20,952 bases of DNA from G020348385 sp964580235 (lineage in GTDB: Bacteria > Acidobacteriota > Aminicenantia > Aminicenantales > Aminicenantaceae). The stretch lies in contig CAZOJY010000060.1 of the NCBI GenBank assembly GCA_964580235.1, forward strand, positions 1 to 20,952, read 5' to 3'. Positions 1 to 7,617 of the stretch are shown here, in pieces (position 1 is the stretch's first letter; every line of letters begins with the position of its first letter). The position numbers were made by a program, and so were the translations under genes. The notes beneath the pieces were generated by a model that was not told the origin of the DNA, did not search any database, and was given only the letters and a program-made list of their open reading frames with translations.

Positions 1-317
1 GAGCCGCCGAGAAGGGCGGTGAGCCAACACGGCCCACACAAAATGGAAGAGAACCATTAAAGGCTAGTCTGAAATGGTGAATAAGTTCCAACAAAAAGAT
101 GAGAGAGAATGGGAAAAAATCATCGCTTCTATCACCTTTAGCGGTTATTGACGGACAGTAATATAAAAGCCATATCTATATTAGAGCAGAACAACCAGAA
201 CAGATAAGAGAGGGCAATATTTGTCGAACTTATGACAAAAAATGACAAATTAAGCCAAGAGATTTTTAAGGAGAAAGCTAAGTTAATATTTTACAACAAC
301 TTAAAAATGTTTGTTTA
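1..317. other. Non-coding leader upstream of pilus operon
   Basis: No supportable gene lies here. The first ~40 bases are GC-rich and contain a short hairpin (CCGCC at 4-8 with GGCGG at 15-19); frame 3 stays open from base 3 to a TGA at 78-80, so this could be the last codons of an upstream gene, but 25 codons are too few to judge. The rest is AT-rich, with a 7-bp inverted repeat (159-165 with 177-183) and the TTTGTC/GACAAA dyad described separately. No riboswitch class was recognised. Confidence 0.5.
220..249 (+). promoter_or_regulatory. Candidate enhancer-binding-protein site (PilR-like)
   Basis: TTTGTC at 220-225 and GACAAA at 234-239 form a dyad with an 8-base centre. The half site ATGACAAA (232-239) is repeated at 242-249, exactly 10 bases later and so on the same helical face. 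The cluster lies about 70-100 bases upstream of the sigma-54-type promoter, where activators of the NtrC/PilR class usually bind. The activator identity is inferred. Confidence 0.45.
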
Positions 318-333
318 TGGTATGAAATTTGCT
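318..333 (+). promoter_or_regulatory. Sigma-54 (RpoN) type promoter of minor-pilin operon
   Basis: The sequence TGGTATGAAATTTGCT carries the invariant GG (319-320) and GC (331-332) with 10 bases between them, the spacing of the -24/-12 consensus TGGCAC-N5-TTGC. Transcription would start near 344. Pilin genes of Pseudomonas and Geobacter are known to be RpoN/PilR dependent. A TATAAT at 338-343 is an alternative sigma-70 -10 box, but its -35 region (TTATGG) is poor. Confidence 0.6.
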
Positions 334-453
334 GTTATATAATAATATGTATAAGCATGTGAAGAGTTTATGATGAATGAAATCTTGCAATTCGAGCGGA
401 GAATACATAGAATCGGCACACAGAAGCAAGATAAATATTTAAAGGGAAAAAAA

Positions 454-975
454 ATGGGAAAACGCCGACAAAAAGGGTACACATTTATTGAGATTTTGAT
501 CGTGGTGGGAATCTTGGGAATGATTCTTGCCGCTCTTTATCCAAGCATCATGAACACTTTGGAAACCCGAGGGATAGAAAATTCGGCAAGAAACATACTG
601 ACCACTATGCAAAAGGCCAAGTTTGAAGCTGTCAAAGCCAAACTCAACCACAGAGTCGGTTTTTTGGATGATGGCGGTGTCTGGTTCTATTTCATCGAGA
701 GGGAAGACTCCCCCGGGACTTGGAACACCCTGCCGGGATTCGTCAGGAAAGAGATCCCGGAAAAACTGACGGTATCCCTCAATTTTCCGGATGTTACGGG
801 AGTTCCATCCAAAGGGGTCGTATTTTCCCCTCTAGGATTCATAACTAATTTTGACGCCAATCAAAACAGCGTCTCTCTCCAAAGTGACAAACTCAGAAGG
901 CAAGGACAGCCGGACCTGAGAGTCGTTGCTGTTTTTGCCGGAGGGTCGATCCATTACATCAAGACAGGAAGTTAG
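454..975 (+). CDS. GspH/FimT family minor pseudopilin
   Basis: Minor pilin of the type IV pilus (FimT/FimU/GspH group), an inner-membrane precursor thought to help prime pilus assembly. The class III leader is MGKRRQKG, cut before YTFIE, so the mature protein has Glu at position 5 and a hydrophobic N-terminal helix of about 20 residues followed by a C-terminal globular domain. I start at ATG 454 because AAAGGG lies 7 bases upstream and the leader is then 8 residues, normal for prepilins. An upstream in-frame ATG at 370 would add 28 residues and is also possible. It is first in an operon with pilV, whose ATG follows the stop after 2 bases. Family assignment is firm; the exact FimT versus FimU role is not. 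Confidence 0.9.
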   Translation: MGKRRQKGYTFIEILIVVGILGMILAALYPSIMNTLETRGIENSARNILTTMQKAKFEAVKAKLNHRVGFLDDGGVWFYFIEREDSPGTWNTLPGFVRKEIPEKLTVSLNFPDVTGVPSKGVVFSPLGFITNFDANQNSVSLQSDKLRRQGQPDLRVVAVFAGGSIHYIKTGS

Positions 976-977
976 GC

Positions 978-1409
978 ATGCGATTTACAAAAAAAATAAA
1001 AAATGAAGGATTCTCTCTAATTGAAGTGATGATCGGACTTGCCATTGTGGCCATTGCTATGCTCGGCTTGGCCCAACTTTTTACTTACAGTGTGATGAGC
1101 AATTCCCGGGCGGAGAGGATGTCGAATGCGACATTTCTTGCTCAGCAGCAAATTGATTATCACAGAAACTTGACGGCCGACGAGCTGAATACCCTGACAG
1201 CCGGAAACAACGATGAACAGATCGATGTCAACCTTGACGGCTCGATGGATTACCGCCGGGTGACCACAATTCAGACGACTGGGATTTCCTGGGAGATCCG
1301 GGTGCTCGTTTTTTCAGCGGAACAGTTGAATACGGCCGTGAATGACCTCATTGGAGATCCTCAGCAGTATCGTGTCAAAGCCGACCTCAGCACCATCATA
1401 AGCCGTTGA
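978..1409 (+). CDS. pilV: Type IV pilus minor pilin PilV-like
   Basis: A 143-residue minor pilin. Leader MRFTKKIKNEG is cleaved before FSLIE, giving N-methylated Phe1 and Glu5, and a hydrophobic helix runs to about residue 35. The segment after the helix (SNSRAERMSNATFLAQQQID) matches the PilV pattern of a polar helix with AQQQ, and the rest is a small globular domain. PilV, PilW and PilX together prime pilus polymerisation and place PilY1 at the tip. The start is 2 bases after the previous stop, and the AGGA in the upstream gene's end can serve as ribosome binding site, so translation is probably coupled. No cysteines are visible in the globular part, so no disulfide is expected. Confidence 0.87.
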   Translation: MRFTKKIKNEGFSLIEVMIGLAIVAIAMLGLAQLFTYSVMSNSRAERMSNATFLAQQQIDYHRNLTADELNTLTAGNNDEQIDVNLDGSMDYRRVTTIQTTGISWEIRVLVFSAEQLNTAVNDLIGDPQQYRVKADLSTIISR

Positions 1410-1439
1410 TGCCCCCTAAATAAATACATCGAGAATAAA

Positions 1440-2564
1440 ATGAAAGAAAAAAAATTGAGACAAAACGTCAAAACCTGGTGCAGATCCCTTCGTCCCGGTT
1501 TCACCCTCGTGGAACTTCTGGTGGGGAGTACGATTTTATTGGTCGTTGTCCTGGCCACCCTGTCCTTATACAGGACGAGCAACCAGATTGCAGTGGACCA
1601 GCAGCAGTATGCGGAATTGCAGCATGGTGTGCGCTCCGGTATGTATTTCATCTCTAGGGATACCCGAATGGCAGGAGCGGGTATGCCCATCGAGTTTTAT
1701 GGGTATGCTTTGGAAGGCGTGGATAACGAAAACCAGGGGGCCGTTGTGGAGCCGGACAGGTTGGTTGTCATGGGAAATTTCGATGAACCCTTGAATCTGG
1801 AAATATCCAACTATCAGGGATCAGCGGCCAACCTGACCATTGAAGATTTCAGTTTGGAGCAGTTCCAATATCCCGATGAGTTTTATGAAAACAAAACAGT
1901 CCTCGTCCTTCCTAATCCGAGTTCGGGGTGCTTGTTCGGGGAGGTGAGAACCATAACCCATGTCTCACATGATGCAACAGGTCAGAATGAAAGGTTGAAT
2001 TTTTCGCCGGGTTTGGCACCAGGTGTCAATCCTCCCGGTGGATTATCCGGGACCTGTCCCAGTTCCAACGACTATGATGGGGGGATAGTAACCTTCATCA
2101 ACGTGAATGAATACTGGTTGGATGTTACAGGGAATTATCCGGGATTGACCGCAGGGACGGATGGGTACATCGGGAACGGTGAAGGAAATGTTCTGTACCT
2201 GACCATGAATGGGATCCATTACCCATTGGCCACAAACGTGGAGAACCTGCAATTTCGGTACAACGGGGATTTTGATGACGACGGTCTCCTGGATGGATTC
2301 GTAGAATGGCAGTCGACCTGGACGGGCGACATCACGATGGTCAGCCGTGTCCGCCAGGTAAAGATGTGGGTATTGGGCCAGACAGAAAATCCCTTCGTGA
2401 GCGTGGGCGCGAATCCCCCGGCAAATGTCCATTTGTACAGAAGGCCCACGATAGCCAACAGTCCCGGAGCCAGCAGTGACGACAAGCACAAAAGATTTTT
2501 GCTCGAATCCACGGCGAATGTCAGGAATTTGTCTTTGAATATATACAACACAGGGACTCGATAA
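1440..2564 (+). CDS. pilW: Type IV pilus minor pilin PilW-like
   Basis: A 374-residue minor pilin of the PilW family. A fairly long leader (20 residues, ending in RSLRPG) precedes FTLVE, giving Glu5 in the mature protein, and a hydrophobic stretch follows (STILLVVVLATLSLYR). Downstream, YFISRDTRMAGAGMP matches the family-typical segment where PilW proteins carry a conserved RxAG. The long C-terminal part has two cysteines (in SSGCLFGE and SGTCPSS) that could form a disulfide, and an Asp-rich stretch (GDFDDDGLLDG) resembling a calcium loop. It lies third in the minor-pilin operon, 30 bases after pilV; the ribosome binding site is weak (GAGAA). PilW is part of the tip-priming complex with PilV, PilX and PilY1. 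Confidence 0.87.
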   Translation: MKEKKLRQNVKTWCRSLRPGFTLVELLVGSTILLVVVLATLSLYRTSNQIAVDQQQYAELQHGVRSGMYFISRDTRMAGAGMPIEFYGYALEGVDNENQGAVVEPDRLVVMGNFDEPLNLEISNYQGSAANLTIEDFSLEQFQYPDEFYENKTVLVLPNPSSGCLFGEVRTITHVSHDATGQNERLNFSPGLAPGVNPPGGLSGTCPSSNDYDGGIVTFINVNEYWLDVTGNYPGLTAGTDGYIGNGEGNVLYLTMNGIHYPLATNVENLQFRYNGDFDDDGLLDGFVEWQSTWTGDITMVSRVRQVKMWVLGQTENPFVSVGANPPANVHLYRRPTIANSPGASSDDKHKRFLLESTANVRNLSLNIYNTGTR

Positions 2565-2583
2565 ATAAGGGAAAGTGAATACA

Positions 2584-3180
2584 ATGAATAAATTCCGGTT
2601 TCAAAAAAAGCAGCGAAATCCCGGTTATGAAAAAGGATCGGGATTGATTGTGGTCATCCTTGTGATGGCATTCCTTGTGACAGTTGGCATCGCTGTGATC
2701 ACCGTGACCGGTGTCGGTTCCCGAGTAGCAGGGAATGTCCGCGCTCAGCATCACGCATTTAACGCAGCCGAGGCCGGATTTGATGCCGCATGGATTGCCA
2801 TCGAGGATTTATTCCTCAATGAAGCCTGGACAAGTTTTGATGGCAATTATTTAGTGGATCCGACCGGCATCGACCTCCCGGTGGATGTCAATTATTTCCG
2901 GAAATTGACAGACCAGGAATTGCTGACTTTGCTGGATTCCAACAGCGACGGAACACCCGACTATAATAATACCATCTTTTTCAAACAGGAATTTATCCCA
3001 GCCCAGGGAGGAGGGACCGACCCCCGCTACACATACACGGCTTTTTTAATCGATGACGAGCGCGGCGGTGGCACATCCGATCCCGGGGATGCGCTTCTTG
3101 TCTGTATCGGGACAGCCGGAACCGGGTCGACCATGTCCACATCCCGGCTTGAAATCCTATTGGCAGTAGAGCTCAATTGA
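2584..3180 (+). CDS. pilX: Type IV pilus assembly protein PilX-like (tip minor pilin)
   Basis: A minor pilin of the PilX family, about 198 residues from ATG 2584. I prefer this ATG to the GTG at 2575 because TAAGGGA ends about 11 bases before it and would be too close to the GTG. The leader ends in YEKG, and the mature protein begins SGLIVVILVMAFLVTVGIAV. Position 5 is Val, not Glu, as is usual for PilX and for the type II secretion tip pseudopilin GspK. The segment HHAFNAAEAGFDAAW is the PilX hallmark after the helix. It follows pilW by 19 bases and is followed by pilY1, the order seen in other minor-pilin operons (pilV-W-X-Y1). Confidence 0.87.
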   Translation: MNKFRFQKKQRNPGYEKGSGLIVVILVMAFLVTVGIAVITVTGVGSRVAGNVRAQHHAFNAAEAGFDAAWIAIEDLFLNEAWTSFDGNYLVDPTGIDLPVDVNYFRKLTDQELLTLLDSNSDGTPDYNNTIFFKQEFIPAQGGGTDPRYTYTAFLIDDERGGGTSDPGDALLVCIGTAGTGSTMSTSRLEILLAVELN

Positions 3181-3237
3181 TAAAAGTCAATTGATATAGA
3201 AAAGGAAGAAAAAGATAGAGAAAAGGAAGAGGGGAAA
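3173..3237 (+). repeat. Short direct repeats and purine tract before pilY1
   Basis: TCAATTGATA occurs at 3173-3182 and 3187-3196, overlapping the pilX stop. A 17-base unit follows twice with one mismatch (3193-3209 and 3214-3230, core GAAAAGGAAGA, period 21). The strand is almost pure purine from 3198 to the start codon. The last copy, followed by GAGGGG, supplies the ribosome binding site of pilY1; the first copy is a second Shine-Dalgarno-like sequence 21 bases upstream. Confidence 0.7.
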
Positions 3238-6200
3238 ATGACAAAAAAAACAAAAATCAAATTATTAATTCTCCCGCTGGCCGTTATAATCATCTTTGCT
3301 GCCATGCATCTTTGGGCGCAGCAGCAGTGCAATGAATATACCGGCACGTTCACTGAAGATTTCAGCACACTCACGTACAAAGACCATGCGTGGTCTTCGG
3401 TGCGGAACTGGACGCCTGCTCCGATCACGCTGAACTATTTGGGAGCCAATTTCGAGGTCACAGAGCCTTCCGGCATGGGGGCAAGAATCTACGTGTGCGA
3501 TTCCGGCGACTTCGATGGGGATGGTCTGCCGGATTTGATCGGGCTGGACATCACCACCGACCCGGACAACCGTTTGATTCTGGTCAGAAATAACTATTCC
3601 GATTTAAACGGTGACGGCATGGATGATGACGGGATCATTTTTATGATTGATCCGACAGAAGTGTATGAGCAGGGCACGCACCTGGATGTCGGTCCAGCCT
3701 CTATTACAACAGGCGATTACAACGGCGACGGCCTGCTCGATTTTTTCTTCTATAAAAACCAGACAGACCAATTCGGGTACACGCAGTTTCTGGCCGCAAT
3801 GTACATCAATGTCGGGACACCGACAGACCCGGATTTCAACACCTATGACATGTCGCCCAGCCTGGATTTCACGGGTATGTTCATGAGTTCTGGCATTTAC
3901 GCCAACTGGGCCGCAGACCACCTGGCCTCTGTGGATATCGACGGGGATACGGATGTGGACATTCTTGTGATCAGCGAGGATAAGATATTTCTCGTCAGAA
4001 ATCCCGGGACGGGCAGCTTTAGCTTGAACAACTTCTCCATCTCCGAACTGGCCTATGATCAAAACACAGGATTTTCAACCGGAAGAGGGGGATCCTCGGT
4101 CGATGCGGCGGATTTTGATAAAGACGGCGATATCGATATGATCGCAGCCACGGTGATGGATGTCGCCCATCTCGTCTACTACGAGAATGACGGGACCGGG
4201 AATTTTACCTACAGCGAAATCGCAATCCCGGTTCCCGCTTGTACAGGAACCGTTGCCACGGTTGTTGCAGATTTTAACAATGACGGTTGGATAGATATCT
4301 TCGGGGCCAACGACCGCTGGAATGCGGGCAACGAGGCTCACATGTATATCTGGAAAAATCTGGGTTTGGTGGAAACCTCGCCAGGAGTTTTTGAGCCGGA
4401 TTTTCAGTTCCGGTGTTTGAACAATTGCCAGTCCATTCTTCCTCCTCCTCACGACGTGGATATGAGTGCCATGGTGGATTACGACCAGGATGGCGATATC
4501 GATGTGATTTTGGCGGATGCCAACCATTCGGGAGATTACTACCTGATCCGCAACGATTTGGCCGGCGTTTATGCCCTCAGCGGAGAGGCCCGGTCAACCG
4601 ATGTGGCAGGCGCCCTTGATCAACGGCAGTATGCCGTTACCAAGGTCCGGATGACGCGGATTGAACAAAGGGTCGAGGGAGGTTCCAGTCAGGGCCTTTC
4701 GGTCGAGTTTTATGTCTCCAACAACGGCCGCGATTGGGAATTGTACTCGACATTTTTAGAGAATGACATCCACAACCAGAATAATCTTCCCTGGCACACA
4801 TTCAACCATTACGGAGCGCGTCTATACTGGAAGGCCCTGCTGTCTGCAGAAGAAGACACCATGGCCGAATACGAGAACGCCTCGTTTGAAACACCAGAGG
4901 TTTATGAGATAAGCTTCGAATTTGTGTATGTTGACAGGAGAGAGTATTCCCGGACCACTGTTGCCGTAACCACTGTCGATGACAGCGGCCAGTCCAAAAA
5001 GTTTGTGATCGGCGGGACGTTTTATTTTCCCGGATGGCAGGGGCATTTGCGGGCCTACAATGTAACCAACACAACAGCCAGTTCAAGTTCTGGTTCTGTG
5101 CTCCGCACGGTCACAACCTCTGATCTATCCGCTGCATCCGGAAGGGATGTCAATGTCGATATTGCGGGAGTGACCATCGAATGGGATGCAGGAGAGCTGT
5201 TGAATACCCGAGCCGCTGGAACACGGACGATCTACACGGCTGTTCCGGGGGTATCCGGTCTCGGCAGGACGGATTTTACCACAGGCAATGTGGCTACACT
5301 CGGGCCGATTCTCCAGGATGTGAACAACGACAATGCCGGCCTGATCGATTTTGTCCGCGGAGAGGGCCGTTACTGGAAACTGGGAGACATCAATCATTCC
5401 CAACTGATCGTTGTCGGGCCTCCGAACGGAGCTGCAGGGCTGAAAGGGGCCGGGTATGACACTTTTCTCACAGCGAATCAAAACAGGCGGAAGGTCGTCT
5501 ATGTGGGGGCCAATGAGGGAATGCTGCACTGTTTTGATGCCCTCACCGGGGAAGAGATTTGGGGCTTCATCCCGTACAATCTCCTTCCCAAACTGAAAAA
5601 CATGTGGGCCGTCGATGCGGCAACCGGGGAAAGATATTTTTCCCGGGATGTTTACGTGGATGGAAGTCCTATGTCTGAAGATGTTTACATCGATGCCGAC
5701 GGGGACGGCAGTCAAGAATGGAGAACCATTCTGATTTGCGGCCAGGGGCCCGGATATGGAAGCAGCATCGCCGGCGGGTTGAATTATTATTTTGCCCTGG
5801 ATATCACCGATCCGTATGATCCTCAACCCCTGTGGGAATTCACCCACAAACGTGTTGGGGAAACCTGGTCCATTCCCGTTTTTGGGAAGATCTCGAAAAG
5901 CGGCACGGAAACCTGGGTGGCCTTTACAGGATCCGGGTATGACAATAACCCGGACTTACGAACAGGAAATCGATTTTATGCGGTCGATCTGGAAACCGGG
6001 CAGGAATTCTGGAAGTTTAACGCCAGAGAAGTTAACACCAAAACGGTTCACGGTTTTAGCTGGAATATAAAAAACACCATTCCAGGCTCTCCTTCAGCAA
6101 TCGATTCCGATCAGGACGGAAAAACCGACAGCGTTTACTTCGCTGATCTCGACGGCAGGGTTTGGAAAGTTGACACCACGATCAACTTCAGGAGAAGGAG

Positions 6201-6843
6201 AAATTGGAGCGCCGTGGCGATCTACGAAGATGCCAACAACTACCCGATCATCACCAAGCCGGAAGCCTGGATAAACCCCGCATCTTCGGCTTCGGTTCCG
6301 CATGTGTTTTTTGGAACCGGGGGAGATGATGCGGCCCCGGGAGATACGACCTATTCATTCGTGGCCCTTCTGGATTCTCCAACTCCGGAAGTGGAATGGT
6401 TCCTAGGGGATCCGGTGCTGCTCAACCTCGATCCCGCCAAGGATATGGGCGACCTGGATGTCGGTGCGAAAGTCTGGTCTGATCCTGTAGTAGCCAACTA
6501 TATCGTGTATTTCAGCACGCTGACCTTGAGCATAGAAAGCGTGGATCCCTGTGTCAACCTCGAAGGGGCAGGGAAGCTGTACGGGCGGTTTGTCCAATCG
6601 CTGGCAGGAAGTGCTGTCGGAGGATCGGCTTTTCGCGATGCCTCGGGGACGCTTCAGAACCTGGACCTGGCATCCAAGACGAGATCTGCCGTCGCCCTTG
6701 GCGATACCGAGAGGGTGAGCGGAAACCGGAAGAGAGAAGTCTACATCCAGGAGTATGATTCCACAGTCCAGAAACTCGAGCAGCCGGTGGGCGCCGTCCT
6801 AAAGATTAAGTCCTGGAGAGAGATCTACAAAGTCATCCGTTAG
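3238..6843 (+). CDS. pilY1: PilY1-like type IV pilus tip adhesin with FG-GAP/VCBS-type N-terminus
   Basis: A secreted 1201-residue protein with a Sec signal peptide (hydrophobic residues 8-24, probable cleavage after LWA). Residues 88-422 hold about seven DxDxDG-type calcium loops (around 91-99, 122-130, 160-168, 233-241, 292-300, 345-353, 414-422), the pattern of FG-GAP/VCBS repeats. A middle part with SVEFYVSNNGRDWELYS may be a discoidin-like beta sandwich. From about 600 on it is the PilY1 propeller: KVVYVGANEGMLHCFDALTG (752-771), a GGLNYYFALDI segment and a DSDQDGKTD calcium site at 956-964, equivalent to the site that controls retraction in Pseudomonas PilY1. No von Willebrand A domain is visible at the N-terminus, where Pseudomonas PilY1 has one. 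It ends the minor-pilin operon and presumably sits at the pilus tip as an adhesin. Confidence 0.9.
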   Translation: MTKKTKIKLLILPLAVIIIFAAMHLWAQQQCNEYTGTFTEDFSTLTYKDHAWSSVRNWTPAPITLNYLGANFEVTEPSGMGARIYVCDSGDFDGDGLPDLIGLDITTDPDNRLILVRNNYSDLNGDGMDDDGIIFMIDPTEVYEQGTHLDVGPASITTGDYNGDGLLDFFFYKNQTDQFGYTQFLAAMYINVGTPTDPDFNTYDMSPSLDFTGMFMSSGIYANWAADHLASVDIDGDTDVDILVISEDKIFLVRNPGTGSFSLNNFSISELAYDQNTGFSTGRGGSSVDAADFDKDGDIDMIAATVMDVAHLVYYENDGTGNFTYSEIAIPVPACTGTVATVVADFNNDGWIDIFGANDRWNAGNEAHMYIWKNLGLVETSPGVFEPDFQFRCLNNCQSILPPPHDVDMSAMVDYDQDGDIDVILADANHSGDYYLIRNDLAGVYALSGEARSTDVAGALDQRQYAVTKVRMTRIEQRVEGGSSQGLSVEFYVSNNGRDWELYSTFLENDIHNQNNLPWHTFNHYGARLYWKALLSAEEDTMAEYENASFETPEVYEISFEFVYVDRREYSRTTVAVTTVDDSGQSKKFVIGGTFYFPGWQGHLRAYNVTNTTASSSSGSVLRTVTTSDLSAASGRDVNVDIAGVTIEWDAGELLNTRAAGTRTIYTAVPGVSGLGRTDFTTGNVATLGPILQDVNNDNAGLIDFVRGEGRYWKLGDINHSQLIVVGPPNGAAGLKGAGYDTFLTANQNRRKVVYVGANEGMLHCFDALTGEEIWGFIPYNLLPKLKNMWAVDAATGERYFSRDVYVDGSPMSEDVYIDADGDGSQEWRTILICGQGPGYGSSIAGGLNYYFALDITDPYDPQPLWEFTHKRVGETWSIPVFGKISKSGTETWVAFTGSGYDNNPDLRTGNRFYAVDLETGQEFWKFNAREVNTKTVHGFSWNIKNTIPGSPSAIDSDQDGKTDSVYFADLDGRVWKVDTTINFRRRRNWSAVAIYEDANNYPIITKPEAWINPASSASVPHVFFGTGGDDAAPGDTTYSFVALLDSPTPEVEWFLGDPVLLNLDPAKDMGDLDVGAKVWSDPVVANYIVYFSTLTLSIESVDPCVNLEGAGKLYGRFVQSLAGSAVGGSAFRDASGTLQNLDLASKTRSAVALGDTERVSGNRKREVYIQEYDSTVQKLEQPVGAVLKIKSWREIYKVIR

Positions 6844-7617
6844 TTACGGTGTGCGAAAGAGGCCGAGATAGGCCTGAATAATAGATTCTCCCCAGAGCAG
6901 GGCAAAAAAAGCAGCCGGGGCCAAAAAAGTGCCAAACGGCAGGGAATACTGAAGATTCTTTTTTTGGAAAAGGATAAAAAGAATCCCGACGACCGCTCCT
7001 GCAAAAGACGCCAGGATAAGCGTGAAAAAAGTCAACTGCCAGCCAAGATAAGCCCCGATCAGCAGCATCATCGTCACATCACCCATACCCAATCCTTCTT
7101 TTTTTCGAAGAAGGTAGTAGACGCCGTAAATGAAAAGCAAGAATCCTGCGCCCGCAACGGCTCCGATCAACGCCTGCGTAAGGTTCAGGTTCGAACGAAA
7201 AGGAGCATAGATCAGTGCGAGGAATATTCCAGGCAATGTGATTTCATCTGGAAGGAGCTGGTGATAAAAATCGATAAATCCAAGCACGATCATCGCACTG
7301 GCGAAGAGACAGGACGCAAAGAAAAAAAAGCTAAGAGCGTGCTTCTGATAGATAAGTAAAAAGCTCAGGGGTGTCAGTATTTCGACAAGAAAATAGGAAA
7401 AAGGGATTTTGCCCCCGCATGTTCGGCATTTTCCCCTGAGAAGCAAATAGGAAAGGACAGGAATATTGTCATAAAAGTTGATTTTCTTTTTGCACTGAGG
7501 GCAGGAGGATGGAGGCCTTAAGAGACTCATCCCCAAAGGCAGGCGGAAAATGACAACATTCAAAAAACTTCCCCAGGCCAAGCCGAAAAGCAGGATGATG
7601 ATTATCTCTTCCACCAT
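6844..7617 (-). CDS. pilD: Prepilin peptidase / N-methyltransferase PilD (A24)
   Basis: Bifunctional inner-membrane aspartic protease that cuts class III leaders from prepilins and methylates the new N-terminus. It has 257 residues and many membrane segments. The N-terminal methyltransferase part shows the tetracysteine motif CPQC (39-42) and CRTC (64-67). The catalytic aspartates are D116 (in GFIDFYHQLLPDE) and D180 in the GLGMGD motif; both are intact. Its ATG overlaps the upstream TPR-like gene by 16 bases, so it is the last gene of a four-gene operon. Its stop codon directly abuts the pilY1 stop on the other strand. The substrates encoded next door (four prepilins) support the assignment. 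Confidence 0.95.
   Translation of the reverse strand: MVEEIIIILLFGLAWGSFLNVVIFRLPLGMSLLRPPSSCPQCKKKINFYDNIPVLSYLLLRGKCRTCGGKIPFSYFLVEILTPLSFLLIYQKHALSFFFFASCLFASAMIVLGFIDFYHQLLPDEITLPGIFLALIYAPFRSNLNLTQALIGAVAGAGFLLFIYGVYYLLRKKEGLGMGDVTMMLLIGAYLGWQLTFFTLILASFAGAVVGILFILFQKKNLQYSLPFGTFLAPAAFFALLWGESIIQAYLGLFRTP

Noticed and set aside
62..71. GGCTAGTCTG repeated at 12060-12069
   Set aside because: A 10-base match within 21 kb is expected many times by chance.
1..110. Possible riboswitch or structured RNA end (GC-rich start, hairpins)
   Set aside because: I could not match it to cyclic-di-GMP, cobalamin or other common riboswitch cores; too little of it is in the window.
338..343. TATAAT as a sigma-70 promoter for the pilus operon
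   Set aside because: The matching -35 position (TTATGG) is poor, and the overlapping sigma-54 element fits better; kept only as an alternative.
5125..5847. 240-codon open frame on the minus strand inside pilY1
   Set aside because: The plus frame has clear PilY1 motifs throughout. The antisense frame has no recognisable domain, signal or ribosome binding site.
6861..6880. AGGCC/GGCCT inverted repeat just past the pilY1 stop as terminator
   Set aside because: Five-base stem without a T-run, lying inside pilD coding sequence.
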